This document shows positions 15,163 to 20,863 of a DNA stretch of 20,863 nucleotides, one piece after another. The stretch lies in contig URAZ01000053.1 in the NCBI GenBank assembly GCA_900545925.1, positions 1-20,863 of the forward strand, read 5' to 3'. The stretch comes from an uncultured Eubacteriales bacterium (lineage in GTDB: Bacteria > Bacillota > Clostridia > Oscillospirales > Oscillospiraceae). A program made the position numbers and the translations under genes. Below the pieces are notes generated by a model, which worked only from the letters and a program-made list of their open reading frames with translations, searched no databases and was not told the origin of the DNA. How positions within the stretch are numbered: the first letter of the stretch is position 1; the number at the start of each line of letters is the position of its first letter.

Positions 15163-16708
15163 GTGCGTTCTCTCCTTGAAGCATAATTTTTCCGATCTCA
15201 TTCGGCGTACACGCGTCTACACAGTACGGTCCAAACGCAGTGTGAGAAGACAGGACCAGGATCCGGTCGCACATCGTGAACAGCTCCGAGATATCTTCGG
15301 AAATCAGGATCGTACCCACGCCCCTTTTTTTCAGCCGGAACAGCGTCTGGTGGACTGCGTGTACTGTGGCGATGTCCAGTCCCCGGCTTGGATAACTGGC
15401 AATTAACAGGCGCGGTCTGGAGATAACGGCACGGGCAAACGCCATTCGCTGCAGATTGCCACCAGAAAGTGTCCCGGCAATTCTTTCTGCCTGTGGGACC
15501 CGGAGGGTCTTGACCTCAGAATGTGTCTGCAGTTGACTGCGCATTGCCTGCCAGTCCATGTCACCATGGCGGTAAATCGGATCCAGGCCAACCAGCGCCA
15601 TGTTTTCCAGAATCGAAAACGTCGGAACAACGTTGTCGCGAATAGGATCCTCTGTCACCATTCGCAGTCCCAACCGGATTCTATGCGCAATATCCGTTGT
15701 GGAGATATCCTCGTCGTTTGCGCTCAGGATACCGCTCTGCAGCTTCCGCGCTCCGTATATGGCCTCCGCCAATTCTCTCTGCCCATTTCCGGATATGCCG
15801 GCAATGCCCAGGATCTCTGCTTTGTGCATTTCAAAGCTGACATCATGCAGAATCAACTGATCGTGGTCATCCTTTATGCTGACTCCGGAAAGCGACAGCT
15901 GCAGTGCCGCTGCTTCGTTTTCCGCACTGCATTCCGGGCGTTCCAGCTCAAAGTTGACCGGAACATTCCCCATCATTGCCGAGATGATCTGCTGCTGGCT
16001 GAAGCCGTCTCTGCGTTCGAAGGTACAGACATGTTCGCCCTGACGCAGAATCGTGATCCGGTCCGACACGGCAAGGATCTCGTCAATTTTGTGCGTGATC
16101 AGGAAGATCCCATAGCCCTTATCGCGGAACCCGCTCAGCATCTGCAGAAAAGCCTGCACTTCGTGCGGTGCCAGCACGCTTGTGGGCTCATCGAAAATCA
16201 TCACACGGGTCTGCGGATCCAGCAGAATCTTCAGGATCTCCACATGCTGCCGCTGTCCAAGATCAAGCTTCCAGACCTCTGTATCAGGGTTCACAGAAAG
16301 ATGGTATTCCGCTGCGATCCGATTGATTTCAGCGCGAAGCTTCTTTTTATTGATCTTCCATCCGGCAGAATGGAGGGAAAGAAATACATTTTCCAGAATG
16401 GTGAAGGCCGGAACGAGCCTGAAATCCTGAAACACCATTCCGATGCCCTTCTCCCGGGCAATCGTCGGATTCCAGCGCTCCATTTTTTCTCCGTCAATAT
16501 ACAGATTTCCGGCAGTCGGCTGATAGACACCATAGAGCATCTTCATCAGCGTACTTTTTCCCGCACCGTTCTCGCCTGCTATCGCATGGATTTCACCGGC
16601 GTGGATTTCGATGTCAATCTCCCGGTTTGCCGTCAATTCTCCGAATCGTTTCGTGAGTTTTTCCGCCCGTAAAATCGGTTCCACTTGCCGTTCCTCCTGT
16701 TTTATCAT
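15155..16708 (-). CDS. ABC importer ATPase with two nucleotide-binding domains
   Basis: The 517-residue protein has two fused NBDs, as in RbsA/NupO-type importers. NBD1 has Walker A GENGAGKST (45-53, K51), a divergent signature LDLGQRQ (about 148-154) and Walker B MIFDEPTS (E174). NBD2 has GISGNGQRE without the Walker A lysine, a good LSGGNLQ signature and IASYPSRGLD without an acidic Walker B pair. The family therefore appears to hydrolyse ATP mainly at one site. It drives the adjacent permeases. The start is uncertain: the ATG at 16708 overlaps the previous stop as ATGA but has a weak ribosome site. A GTG at 16684 (residue 9, VEPILRAEKL) has AGGAGG 8 bases upstream and may be the real start. 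Residue numbers count from the ATG. Confidence 0.93.
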   Translation of the reverse strand: MIKQEERQVEPILRAEKLTKRFGELTANREIDIEIHAGEIHAIAGENGAGKSTLMKMLYGVYQPTAGNLYIDGEKMERWNPTIAREKGIGMVFQDFRLVPAFTILENVFLSLHSAGWKINKKKLRAEINRIAAEYHLSVNPDTEVWKLDLGQRQHVEILKILLDPQTRVMIFDEPTSVLAPHEVQAFLQMLSGFRDKGYGIFLITHKIDEILAVSDRITILRQGEHVCTFERRDGFSQQQIISAMMGNVPVNFELERPECSAENEAAALQLSLSGVSIKDDHDQLILHDVSFEMHKAEILGIAGISGNGQRELAEAIYGARKLQSGILSANDEDISTTDIAHRIRLGLRMVTEDPIRDNVVPTFSILENMALVGLDPIYRHGDMDWQAMRSQLQTHSEVKTLRVPQAERIAGTLSGGNLQRMAFARAVISRPRLLIASYPSRGLDIATVHAVHQTLFRLKKRGVGTILISEDISELFTMCDRILVLSSHTAFGPYCVDACTPNEIGKIMLQGENAHE

Positions 16709-17499
16709 CTCTGCTCACTATAGATCACAACATGATTTCCATGCGGATCAAGCAGGGTAAACGCCCGCGTTCCGTCCTTGCAGCCACAGGGTTCCTGCAA
16801 AACCTGAACCAGCGGCGCTGCCTTTTTCATGATTGCCTCAAAGCAACTGTCTGCATCCTGTGCTTCAAACATCAGCGTCTCGTTCCCCTGCGGCATCGGA
16901 TCCTTTCTGCAAAGTACCTCCAGCGTTCCGTCCCCGGATCCGATTACAAATTTATGTCCCCGGTCCTTTGTTCCGTAGTCCCAGGTATAGCATGCACGGA
17001 GCCTGAGGATATCCCGGTAGAATGCCAGGCTCTGTTCATAGTCCGCCACATCTACATACGCAACTGCGCGGTATTCACCACGGAACATCCCCGGAACTGT
17101 CGGCTGCCAACCATGCTGGTACTCCATCACATCACGACTCCAAGAGAAGATCACAATCACGTTTTCATCTGGATCGAGCAGCTGGAACAGCCGGATTCCA
17201 TACGGGCGGTCCGCGATATGTTCATAAACATGCAGCCCCGGTTTTCTTGCCAACCGCGAATAGCAGTCATCAACATTGTCCGCCTCCAGCATAATCGTCG
17301 TCGGCCCCTGCGGAAGATCGGCGCCGGCCGGACGCAGCTCTACTGCACCGCCTGCTGCAGCAAAGCGGCAGCCCTCCATTCCGCCGTCCCAGACCGGAAC
17401 CAGTTCCAATGTCTGCTGATAGAAGTTCCGGCTCCGCTCCAAGTCTCTGACGCAGAGGACCGTCCGTACCTCTTTTTCAAAATAATCCCTGTGCTGCAT
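16705..17499 (-). CDS. Tandem two-domain VOC (glyoxalase/bleomycin-resistance fold) protein
   Basis: The 264-residue protein is built from two VOC halves: about 9-120 (VRTVLCVRDLERSRNFY) and about 142-264 (YRAVAYVDVADYEQSLAFY). The second half carries YTWDYGTKDRGHKF at 171-184, nearly repeated in the small VOC protein at 18350-18727. In both halves the strand positions that normally supply the metal-binding His and Glu seem to be hydrophobic (first strands V/A, last strands ENVIVIF and GNHVVIY). A ligand-binding role or a metal-independent enzyme is therefore as likely as a glyoxalase. It is the first gene of the nine-gene operon, with AAGGA before the ATG at 17499. It faces gntR across the presumed operator and overlaps the ATPase gene by 4 bases. 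Substrate unknown. Confidence 0.8.
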   Translation of the reverse strand: MQHRDYFEKEVRTVLCVRDLERSRNFYQQTLELVPVWDGGMEGCRFAAAGGAVELRPAGADLPQGPTTIMLEADNVDDCYSRLARKPGLHVYEHIADRPYGIRLFQLLDPDENVIVIFSWSRDVMEYQHGWQPTVPGMFRGEYRAVAYVDVADYEQSLAFYRDILRLRACYTWDYGTKDRGHKFVIGSGDGTLEVLCRKDPMPQGNETLMFEAQDADSCFEAIMKKAAPLVQVLQEPCGCKDGTRAFTLLDPHGNHVVIYSEQR

Positions 17500-17519
17500 A
17501 CTTCTCTTCCTTTCTTCCG

Positions 17520-17539
17520 TTTCGGATATCGACCCGAAA
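17520..17539. repeat. Inverted repeat in the operon leader
   Basis: TTTCGG and CCGAAA are perfect 6-base arms around 8 bases, between the predicted promoter and the tandem VOC start codon. It may form a small hairpin in the leader or a secondary regulator site. Confidence 0.3.
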
Positions 17540-17541
17540 TA

Positions 17542-17570
17542 CATATATTTACTTGTAAACTTCTTAATAA
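17542..17570 (-). promoter_or_regulatory. Predicted promoter of the nine-gene transporter/KDG operon
   Basis: On the minus strand TTATTA (17570-17565) and TATATG (17547-17542) are separated by 17 bases. Both hexamers are imperfect (4-5 of 6). The palindromic operator lies in the spacer, a layout in which regulator binding would block RNA polymerase. Confidence 0.45.
17548..17559. promoter_or_regulatory. Probable GntR operator between gntR and the operon
   Basis: TTTACTTGTAAA has perfect 5-base arms around TT. It lies midway between the divergent genes, overlaps the -35 of the gntR promoter, and falls within the spacer of the operon promoter. GntR/HutC-type regulators commonly bind short AT-rich palindromes of this kind. 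Assignment to this GntR is inferred from position. Confidence 0.55.
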
Positions 17571-17581
17571 ATGACTATAAT
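17553..17581 (+). promoter_or_regulatory. Predicted promoter of gntR
   Basis: TTGTAA (17553-17558) and a consensus TATAAT (17576-17581) are separated by 17 bases, 28 bases before the gntR start codon at 17610. The -35 is part of the palindromic operator, which predicts autoregulation. Confidence 0.6.
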
Positions 17582-17609
17582 CAGCAAAAAAGCTGGAGGT
17601 GCTGCTTCT

Positions 17610-18347
17610 ATGCTCCGTCTATCCTCACAAACACAACAATCCAGAGTGCGCGCACAGCTTGAACTCCTGCTGCGCAATGCAGAACCCGGTGAGCGGCTGC
17701 CTTCAGAGCCTGCGCTTGCAAAGCATTTCGATGTCAGCCGAACCACGATCCGGGAAGTCATGAGCCAGTTGGAAACAGAAGGCTTCGTCCAGCGCAGGCA
17801 AGGAAGCGGCACCTATGTGCGTCGTCAGCCGCTACTGGAGGATGAAAGCCTGCTCCACTTTGTCGATTTTCCGACGCTGATCTCCAAGCAGGGACACACG
17901 CCCGCCATGCGGCAGCTCGGATTTGTGCAGCAGCGCGCAGGAGCTTTCTTTTCCACCCGTTTTCACATCGGTGAAGAAGATCGGATCCTCACCCGGCGCT
18001 GCCTGTACACGGCAGATGAACATTTTTGTGTACTGGCTGAAGACAGTTTCCCGATGGCCTTCCTCTCGGAAGGTCAGTGTGTACAGCTGCTTGGGTCAAA
18101 CAATACCGATCTGCGGCTTTTCCTTTTTCACGCAACCGGCCGCGCCGCCTGTCAGGACGAAACCACAATCTCCGTTGCCCAACCGGAAGACTACCCGTTC
18201 CTTGAATCCCTGCTCGAGGACAAGCAGCATCCGCTGCTCTTTCTGAGCAGCATGTGTCTGGATAGTCACAATGAACCGTTTATCAGCTCACAGATCTACT
18301 CGGACACGGACTATATCAAATATCAGCTGAACCGCAGGATCGTCTGA
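17610..18347 (+). CDS. GntR-family regulator with UTRA-type effector domain
   Basis: The 245-residue protein has a winged HTH at about residues 11-71, with LPSEPALAKHFDVSRTTIREV, the wing EGFVQRRQGSGTYV, and the rest of the classic GntR pattern. A C-terminal domain of about 150 residues has the HutC/UTRA size. This class responds to a small pathway molecule and usually represses catabolic operons. The ATG at 17610 is chosen because GGAGG lies 10 bases upstream; an earlier ATG at 17571 overlaps the -10 and has no ribosome site. It is divergent from the transporter/KDG operon and convergent with the small VOC gene, with only 2 bases between the stop codons. It is therefore placed to control the operon and possibly guaD. 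The effector is unknown. Confidence 0.88.
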   Translation: MLRLSSQTQQSRVRAQLELLLRNAEPGERLPSEPALAKHFDVSRTTIREVMSQLETEGFVQRRQGSGTYVRRQPLLEDESLLHFVDFPTLISKQGHTPAMRQLGFVQQRAGAFFSTRFHIGEEDRILTRRCLYTADEHFCVLAEDSFPMAFLSEGQCVQLLGSNNTDLRLFLFHATGRAACQDETTISVAQPEDYPFLESLLEDKQHPLLFLSSMCLDSHNEPFISSQIYSDTDYIKYQLNRRIV

Positions 18348-18349
18348 AC

Positions 18350-18727
18350 TCAGTGATTGCTGTGATACAGGTTAATCCGGTTTCCACAGGGGTCTTCAAC
18401 GGCAAAGTACCGTGTGCCGTAACTCTGTGTGACAGGCTTGCTCACAATCCGGATGCCTTCTGCAGCCGTAAGCTCCCGATAGGTCTGATCGACATCTTCG
18501 GTTTCCAGATTGACGATCACAGGGCCGGTCTTTCTGTCATGTGCCTGACAGAGTACGCTGATTGTGCCGCGGCCGGCCCGGAATTTTGCGCCGCGATCCT
18601 GCGTTCCTTCGTCCCAGCTGTAATACGGCTCCTGGCCGAGCAGCGTTTGATAGAAGTCCCGGCAGGCAGAAAAATCCACCTCTTCGGTATATAGAAGAAT
18701 TTGAATGTCCCCTGTAAATGCTGTCAT
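18350..18727 (-). CDS. Small single-domain VOC protein
   Basis: The 125-residue protein is one VOC domain (DIQILLYTEEVDFSACRDFYQTLLG; final strand NRINLYHSN). Its WDEGTQDRGAKF at 38-49 matches the second half of the tandem VOC protein at 16705-17499, so the two are paralogues on either side of gntR. The usual metal-binding His on strand 1 and Glu on the last strand appear replaced (Q/I and N), which argues against a standard glyoxalase I. AAGGAG lies 8 bases before the ATG at 18727. It begins 3 bases after the guaD stop codon and must be co-transcribed with guaD. A binding or protective role towards the imported compound or an intermediate is possible; function is not known. Confidence 0.78.
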   Translation of the reverse strand: MTAFTGDIQILLYTEEVDFSACRDFYQTLLGQEPYYSWDEGTQDRGAKFRAGRGTISVLCQAHDRKTGPVIVNLETEDVDQTYRELTAAEGIRIVSKPVTQSYGTRYFAVEDPCGNRINLYHSNH

Positions 18728-18730
18728 GGT

Positions 18731-20056
18731 TTATTCTCCTTTTTTGTAGACACAGGCACCATCAATGTATTTTGCACAGATATCCCGATCATCCGACCGT
18801 GTAATCAGGCGCTCCATCCGTTCATAGGGCGTCCGCTGCACGCCGTCACAGAGACGGCTGTCATCCAGAATCACCGCATCAAAACAATATCCCGGCTCAA
18901 AGCTTCCGCTTTTCCAGAGAACGCCGCCGCCTTTTGTTGCAAGGTAGAACGCATTGGGCAGAGACAGAACTTTCCGCTGGTCCATATTTCGCGCACTGTT
19001 TTTGGAAGCCCAAAAGACCTTGGAAGCCAAAATCGCCTCAAACATCGTCCGGAACATATTCAGTGTGTTGCCGCCGCCGACATCTGTACCCAATCCGACT
19101 TTGATCCCAGCGTCCAGATAGTCCATGATCGGCGCCGCGCAGCCGCAGCTGTTCATGTTCGACTGCGGACAATGCGCTACCAGCACATTGCGCTTTTTCA
19201 GTGTTTCCACCTCTTCCGGGGATGAGAATATGCAGTGTGCCATCACTGCCTGTGTCTGCGATCCAAGCAGCCCCGCGCGGTCATAGGCCTGTGCATAAAA
19301 GTCAAGATCCGGTGCAAGCTCCCGCACCCAGTCAATTTCATCCAGCCCCTCTGAAAGGTGCGACTGCACCGGGATATGGTATTCTTCTGCAAGCTGTCCC
19401 AACTGCTGCAGGCAGCTTTCCGTACAGCTGGGAAAATATCGCGGCGTGAGAATCGGATAAATCGCACCAATTCCGTTCTTTGTCTCTTCCAGCCAAAGGC
19501 GGGTCTGCGCGATCGTCTCCCGTGTCGTTTCCAGCAGACCCGGCGAAGAATTCCGGTCCATATTCACCTTTCCGACATAGCCTGCAAATCCGTATTTTGC
19601 CAGGACTTTCATGAGAATCTCTGTCGCTTCGCGGCTGGTCGTTGCATAGGCGCACAGGCGCGTTGTCGGTGTAGCCAGAAGAGACTTAGCAAAACGGGTG
19701 TATGCCTGCTCCGCATATGTAATGTCATTGAATCTGGACTCATCGGGAAACGCATAGCGGTCAAACCATGTGTTCCACTGGCCGTTCTCAATATTCTGCC
19801 CGATTCCCTGAAAGGATGCCTGAGAGGCATGGACATGGATATCACAGGTACCGGGAATGACGAATTTGCCGCCCATATCCAGGACATCGATCTGGCGGTA
19901 TTGATCCGGCAGCGTGTCATAGGCTCCTGCAACCTTTTTTCCCTCACAAACCAGATACGCATCTTCCATGATGGTAAACTGATCCCGCTGTGCGGTAAAA
20001 ACCAGCGTTCCCTTGATCGCAAAGCTCCGCTCTGCACGATGTTCAACTTGGCTCAT
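18731..20056 (-). CDS. guaD: Guanine deaminase-like amidohydrolase
   Basis: The 441-residue metal-dependent deaminase has IPGTCDIHVHASQ (metal ligands H74, H76), VGKVNMDRNSSPG at about 161-173 (a hallmark of guanine deaminases), QSHLSE with H233 and E236, AHC with H274, and GLGTDVGGGN with the catalytic D325. Guanine deaminase converts guanine to xanthine and ammonia in the cytoplasm. Close relatives act on other purines or pterins, so guanine is likely but not proven. The ATG at 20056 follows AGGGG. A good promoter lies 40 bases upstream. The small VOC gene follows 3 bases after its stop. Presence beside a PnrA/BmpA-type importer supports purine or nucleoside use. Confidence 0.87.
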   Translation of the reverse strand: MSQVEHRAERSFAIKGTLVFTAQRDQFTIMEDAYLVCEGKKVAGAYDTLPDQYRQIDVLDMGGKFVIPGTCDIHVHASQASFQGIGQNIENGQWNTWFDRYAFPDESRFNDITYAEQAYTRFAKSLLATPTTRLCAYATTSREATEILMKVLAKYGFAGYVGKVNMDRNSSPGLLETTRETIAQTRLWLEETKNGIGAIYPILTPRYFPSCTESCLQQLGQLAEEYHIPVQSHLSEGLDEIDWVRELAPDLDFYAQAYDRAGLLGSQTQAVMAHCIFSSPEEVETLKKRNVLVAHCPQSNMNSCGCAAPIMDYLDAGIKVGLGTDVGGGNTLNMFRTMFEAILASKVFWASKNSARNMDQRKVLSLPNAFYLATKGGGVLWKSGSFEPGYCFDAVILDDSRLCDGVQRTPYERMERLITRSDDRDICAKYIDGACVYKKGE

Positions 20057-20095
20057 AGCATCCCCTACTTAGCATTTCATATAATTCCTGCCTGC

Positions 20096-20124
20096 ATAAT
20101 ACCAGCGTATTTAGGCATCGTCAA
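20096..20124 (-). promoter_or_regulatory. Predicted sigma-A promoter of guaD
   Basis: On the minus strand TTGACG (20124-20119) and TATTAT (20101-20096) are separated by 17 bases, each 5 of 6 to consensus. The leader is about 35 bases, too short for a riboswitch. Confidence 0.65.
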
Positions 20125-20134
20125 CACAAACCGG

Positions 20135-20158
20135 CTATCCCAAAAAATCTTTGGATAG
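20135..20158. repeat. Inverted repeat upstream of the guaD promoter
   Basis: CTATCC-C-AAA (20135-20144) pairs with TTTGGATAG (20150-20158), 9 pairs with one bulged base. It lies 11 bases upstream of the guaD -35 and could be a regulator site or a terminator of upstream transcription. It does not resemble the operator at 17548-17559. Confidence 0.35.
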
Positions 20159-20160
20159 AT

Positions 20161-20196
20161 GCAAAAATGGGGGCTGTTTGCCCCGCTTTCTTTTTT
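20161..20196. terminator. Bidirectional hairpin terminator
   Basis: GGGGC (20170-20174) pairs with GCCCC (20180-20184) around TGTTT. The plus strand continues GCTTTCTTTTTTG and the minus strand CATTTTTGC. The stem is short but GC-rich and T tracts are present on both sides, so it may insulate guaD from transcription to its right. Confidence 0.5.
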
Positions 20197-20199
20197 GTT

Positions 20200-20380
20200 A
20201 AAAGTGCAATTTGTACGACAACTTGCCAGTTTTTCAAAAGATGTCTGTCTGTAATCTGCTTGTTGCCGCCAGTCCAGCTTTTATCCAGCAGGAATCTGCG
20301 GCCGTCTTCCCCCTGTTTTGAAAGCAGCATTCCGTCAACGCGCAGACTGCCGTTGGTTTTTTAATACGAGACCCAAGCAG
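20200..20380. other. Stretch without an identifiable gene
   Basis: Between the two hairpins no convincing gene is seen. A 69-codon frame on the minus strand (20121-20330) reads through the hairpin at 20170-20184 and into the guaD promoter, lacks a good ribosome site and resembles nothing I know. It could be the remnant of a lost gene. Confidence 0.4.
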
Positions 20381-20418
20381 AAAAAAATCTGCTGCCGCTC
20401 GGAATGGGCGGCAGCTTG
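20381..20418. terminator. Hairpin terminator, strongest on the minus strand
   Basis: CTGCCGC (20392-20398) pairs with GCGGCAG (20408-20414). On the minus strand it is followed after 4 bases by seven Ts (20387-20381). On the plus strand it is followed by CTTGCCTTTT. No gene reading into it can be named, which suggests that the gene it served has decayed or been replaced. Confidence 0.55.
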
Positions 20419-20460
20419 CCTTTTATCAAATCATGCTGACATGTTTCAGTGTCTCTGTGA

Positions 20461-20489
20461 TTGCTTTTTCCGCCGCTGTCCCCTATAAT
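20461..20489 (+). promoter_or_regulatory. Predicted promoter of the short ORF region
   Basis: TTGCTT (20461-20466) and a consensus TATAAT (20484-20489) are separated by 17 bases. Transcription would start near 20496 and cover the short ORFs at 20505-20713 and possibly the membrane-protein gene at 20747. Confidence 0.5.
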
Positions 20490-20544
20490 TGAAAGGCAAA
20501 CGGTATGCAAGCTGCAAACTCAGAAGCGAAAGGAGCGCAACGAC

Positions 20545-20697
20545 ATGCAGTGCTCGCCGCCAACTTCGAAGAACACGCTCTCGCAGCCTCTTCGAAAGTA
20601 TTGGACGCCTTATGCCGAGCTGCAAAGGCGCAAAGCTGATGGACGGCAAGGTCGCCAGGGGCAACGTCGGGCATCAGGAGCTTGCGGCGTGGGTTGA
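20545..20697 (+). CDS. Short ORF with good ribosome site, unassigned
   Basis: AAAGGAG lies 9 bases before the ATG at 20545, which opens 50 codons (MQCSPPTSKNTLSQPLRKY..., arginine- and glycine-rich end). I do not recognise it. Two other frames compete. A 44-codon frame from 20505 (MQAANSEAKGAQRHAV...) ends in TGATG. A 24-codon frame then starts on that ATG at 20639 (MDGKVARGNVGHQELAAW...) and ends at 20713. Helix-like composition in those two frames makes a frameshifted remnant of one older gene plausible. Treat as a candidate only. Confidence 0.25.
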   Translation: MQCSPPTSKNTLSQPLRKYWTPYAELQRRKADGRQGRQGQRRASGACGVG

Positions 20698-20746
20698 AGG
20701 ACTTGGACTTTAAGGGGCAGACAACTCGGTATTTGTGAGGGTAATT

Positions 20747-20863
20747 ATGATAAAGTTTTTGAATGATATCAGGAATGCAGAAAAAACAATATCTAATAAT
20801 AGAAAAATTATAAATACTATAGCTGTATTGTTACTTGGAATAGCTTTGGGGACTTTTTCAAAA
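20747..20863 (+). CDS. N-terminus of an AT-rich membrane-protein gene (runs off right edge)
   Basis: The ATG at 20747 opens 39 codons to the window edge with no stop. A GAGGG sequence a few bases upstream can serve as ribosome site. The product starts with a polar, charged segment (MIKFLNDIRNAEKTISNNRK) followed by a membrane helix, INTIAVLLLGIALGTFSK, at about residues 22-39. By hand count about 25% of these 117 bases are G or C, far below the neighbouring genes, and codons end mostly in A or T. This points to DNA acquired from a low-GC source. I recall integral membrane proteins of Firmicutes with a similar start but cannot name the family or function. Confidence 0.65.
   Translation, partial: MIKFLNDIRNAEKTISNNRKIINTIAVLLLGIALGTFSK

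Noticed and set aside
15521..16672. 383-codon open frame on the plus strand
   Set aside because: Shadow of the ABC ATPase gene; no domain pattern.
15155..16708. Loss of Walker A lysine and Walker B acids in the second NBD as a sign of a broken gene
   Set aside because: Degenerate second domains are normal in RbsA/NupO-type ATPases, and the frame is intact.
20121..20330. 69-codon minus-strand frame
   Set aside because: It reads through a hairpin terminator and into the guaD promoter, and has neither a ribosome site nor a recognisable domain.
1..20863. CRISPR arrays, tRNA or rRNA genes, insertion sequences, riboswitches
   Set aside because: No regularly spaced repeats, cloverleaf sequence, transposase or long structured leader was found on reading both strands. 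Leaders before guaD, nrdD and the operon are short.

Overview
The window looks like a chromosomal segment of a strictly anaerobic, low-oxygen-niche Firmicute, most likely a gut Oscillospirales/Clostridia species. The reasons are moderately high GC with strong AGGAGG-type ribosome binding sites, a class III (oxygen-sensitive) ribonucleotide reductase with its radical-SAM activase, a BMP-type nucleoside ABC importer and clostridial-style regulators. No rRNA, tRNA, CRISPR array or intact insertion sequence was seen. Genus is not claimed.

Left part (1-7900). At the left edge is the start of a CPA2-type cation:proton antiporter. Next comes a membrane-anchored XRE regulator, divergent from an unassigned TIM-barrel protein. 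A leftward redox/DNA-precursor block follows: TetR regulator, nrdG, nrdD and trxB. nrdD carries a C-terminal glutaredoxin-like domain and overlaps trxB by 8 bases, so the order suggests NADPH -> TrxB -> fused redoxin -> NrdD. In front of nrdD lie two palindromic NrdR-type boxes exactly 32 bp apart, followed by a good sigma-A promoter. The TetR gene is divergent from an extended-SDR NAD-dependent epimerase/dehydratase.

Middle part (7900-20060). This is a large catabolic island. A leftward run of nine tightly packed genes (17499 down to 7916) encodes a tandem VOC protein, a BMP-type ABC importer (ATPase, two permeases, lipoprotein), a lactonase/decarboxylase-type amidohydrolase, a KDPG aldolase fused to a C-terminal VOC domain, 2-keto-3-deoxygluconate kinase and a class I aminotransferase. 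A divergent GntR/UTRA regulator faces it across a palindromic operator that touches both predicted promoters. On the other side of gntR, a guanine-deaminase-like amidohydrolase and a small VOC protein, paralogous to the second half of the tandem VOC protein, form a two-gene unit. The combination joins a purine/nucleoside-style importer and purine deaminase to the lower Entner-Doudoroff (KDG) branch, without the usual hexuronate enzymes. I do not recognise it as a described pathway, and it is the best candidate here for a new system.

Right end (20057-20863). About 700 bases hold hairpins, an isolated promoter and short candidate ORFs but no gene I can name. The window ends in the start of a very AT-rich (about 25% GC by hand count) membrane-protein gene whose composition differs sharply from the rest, suggesting a boundary of acquired DNA.
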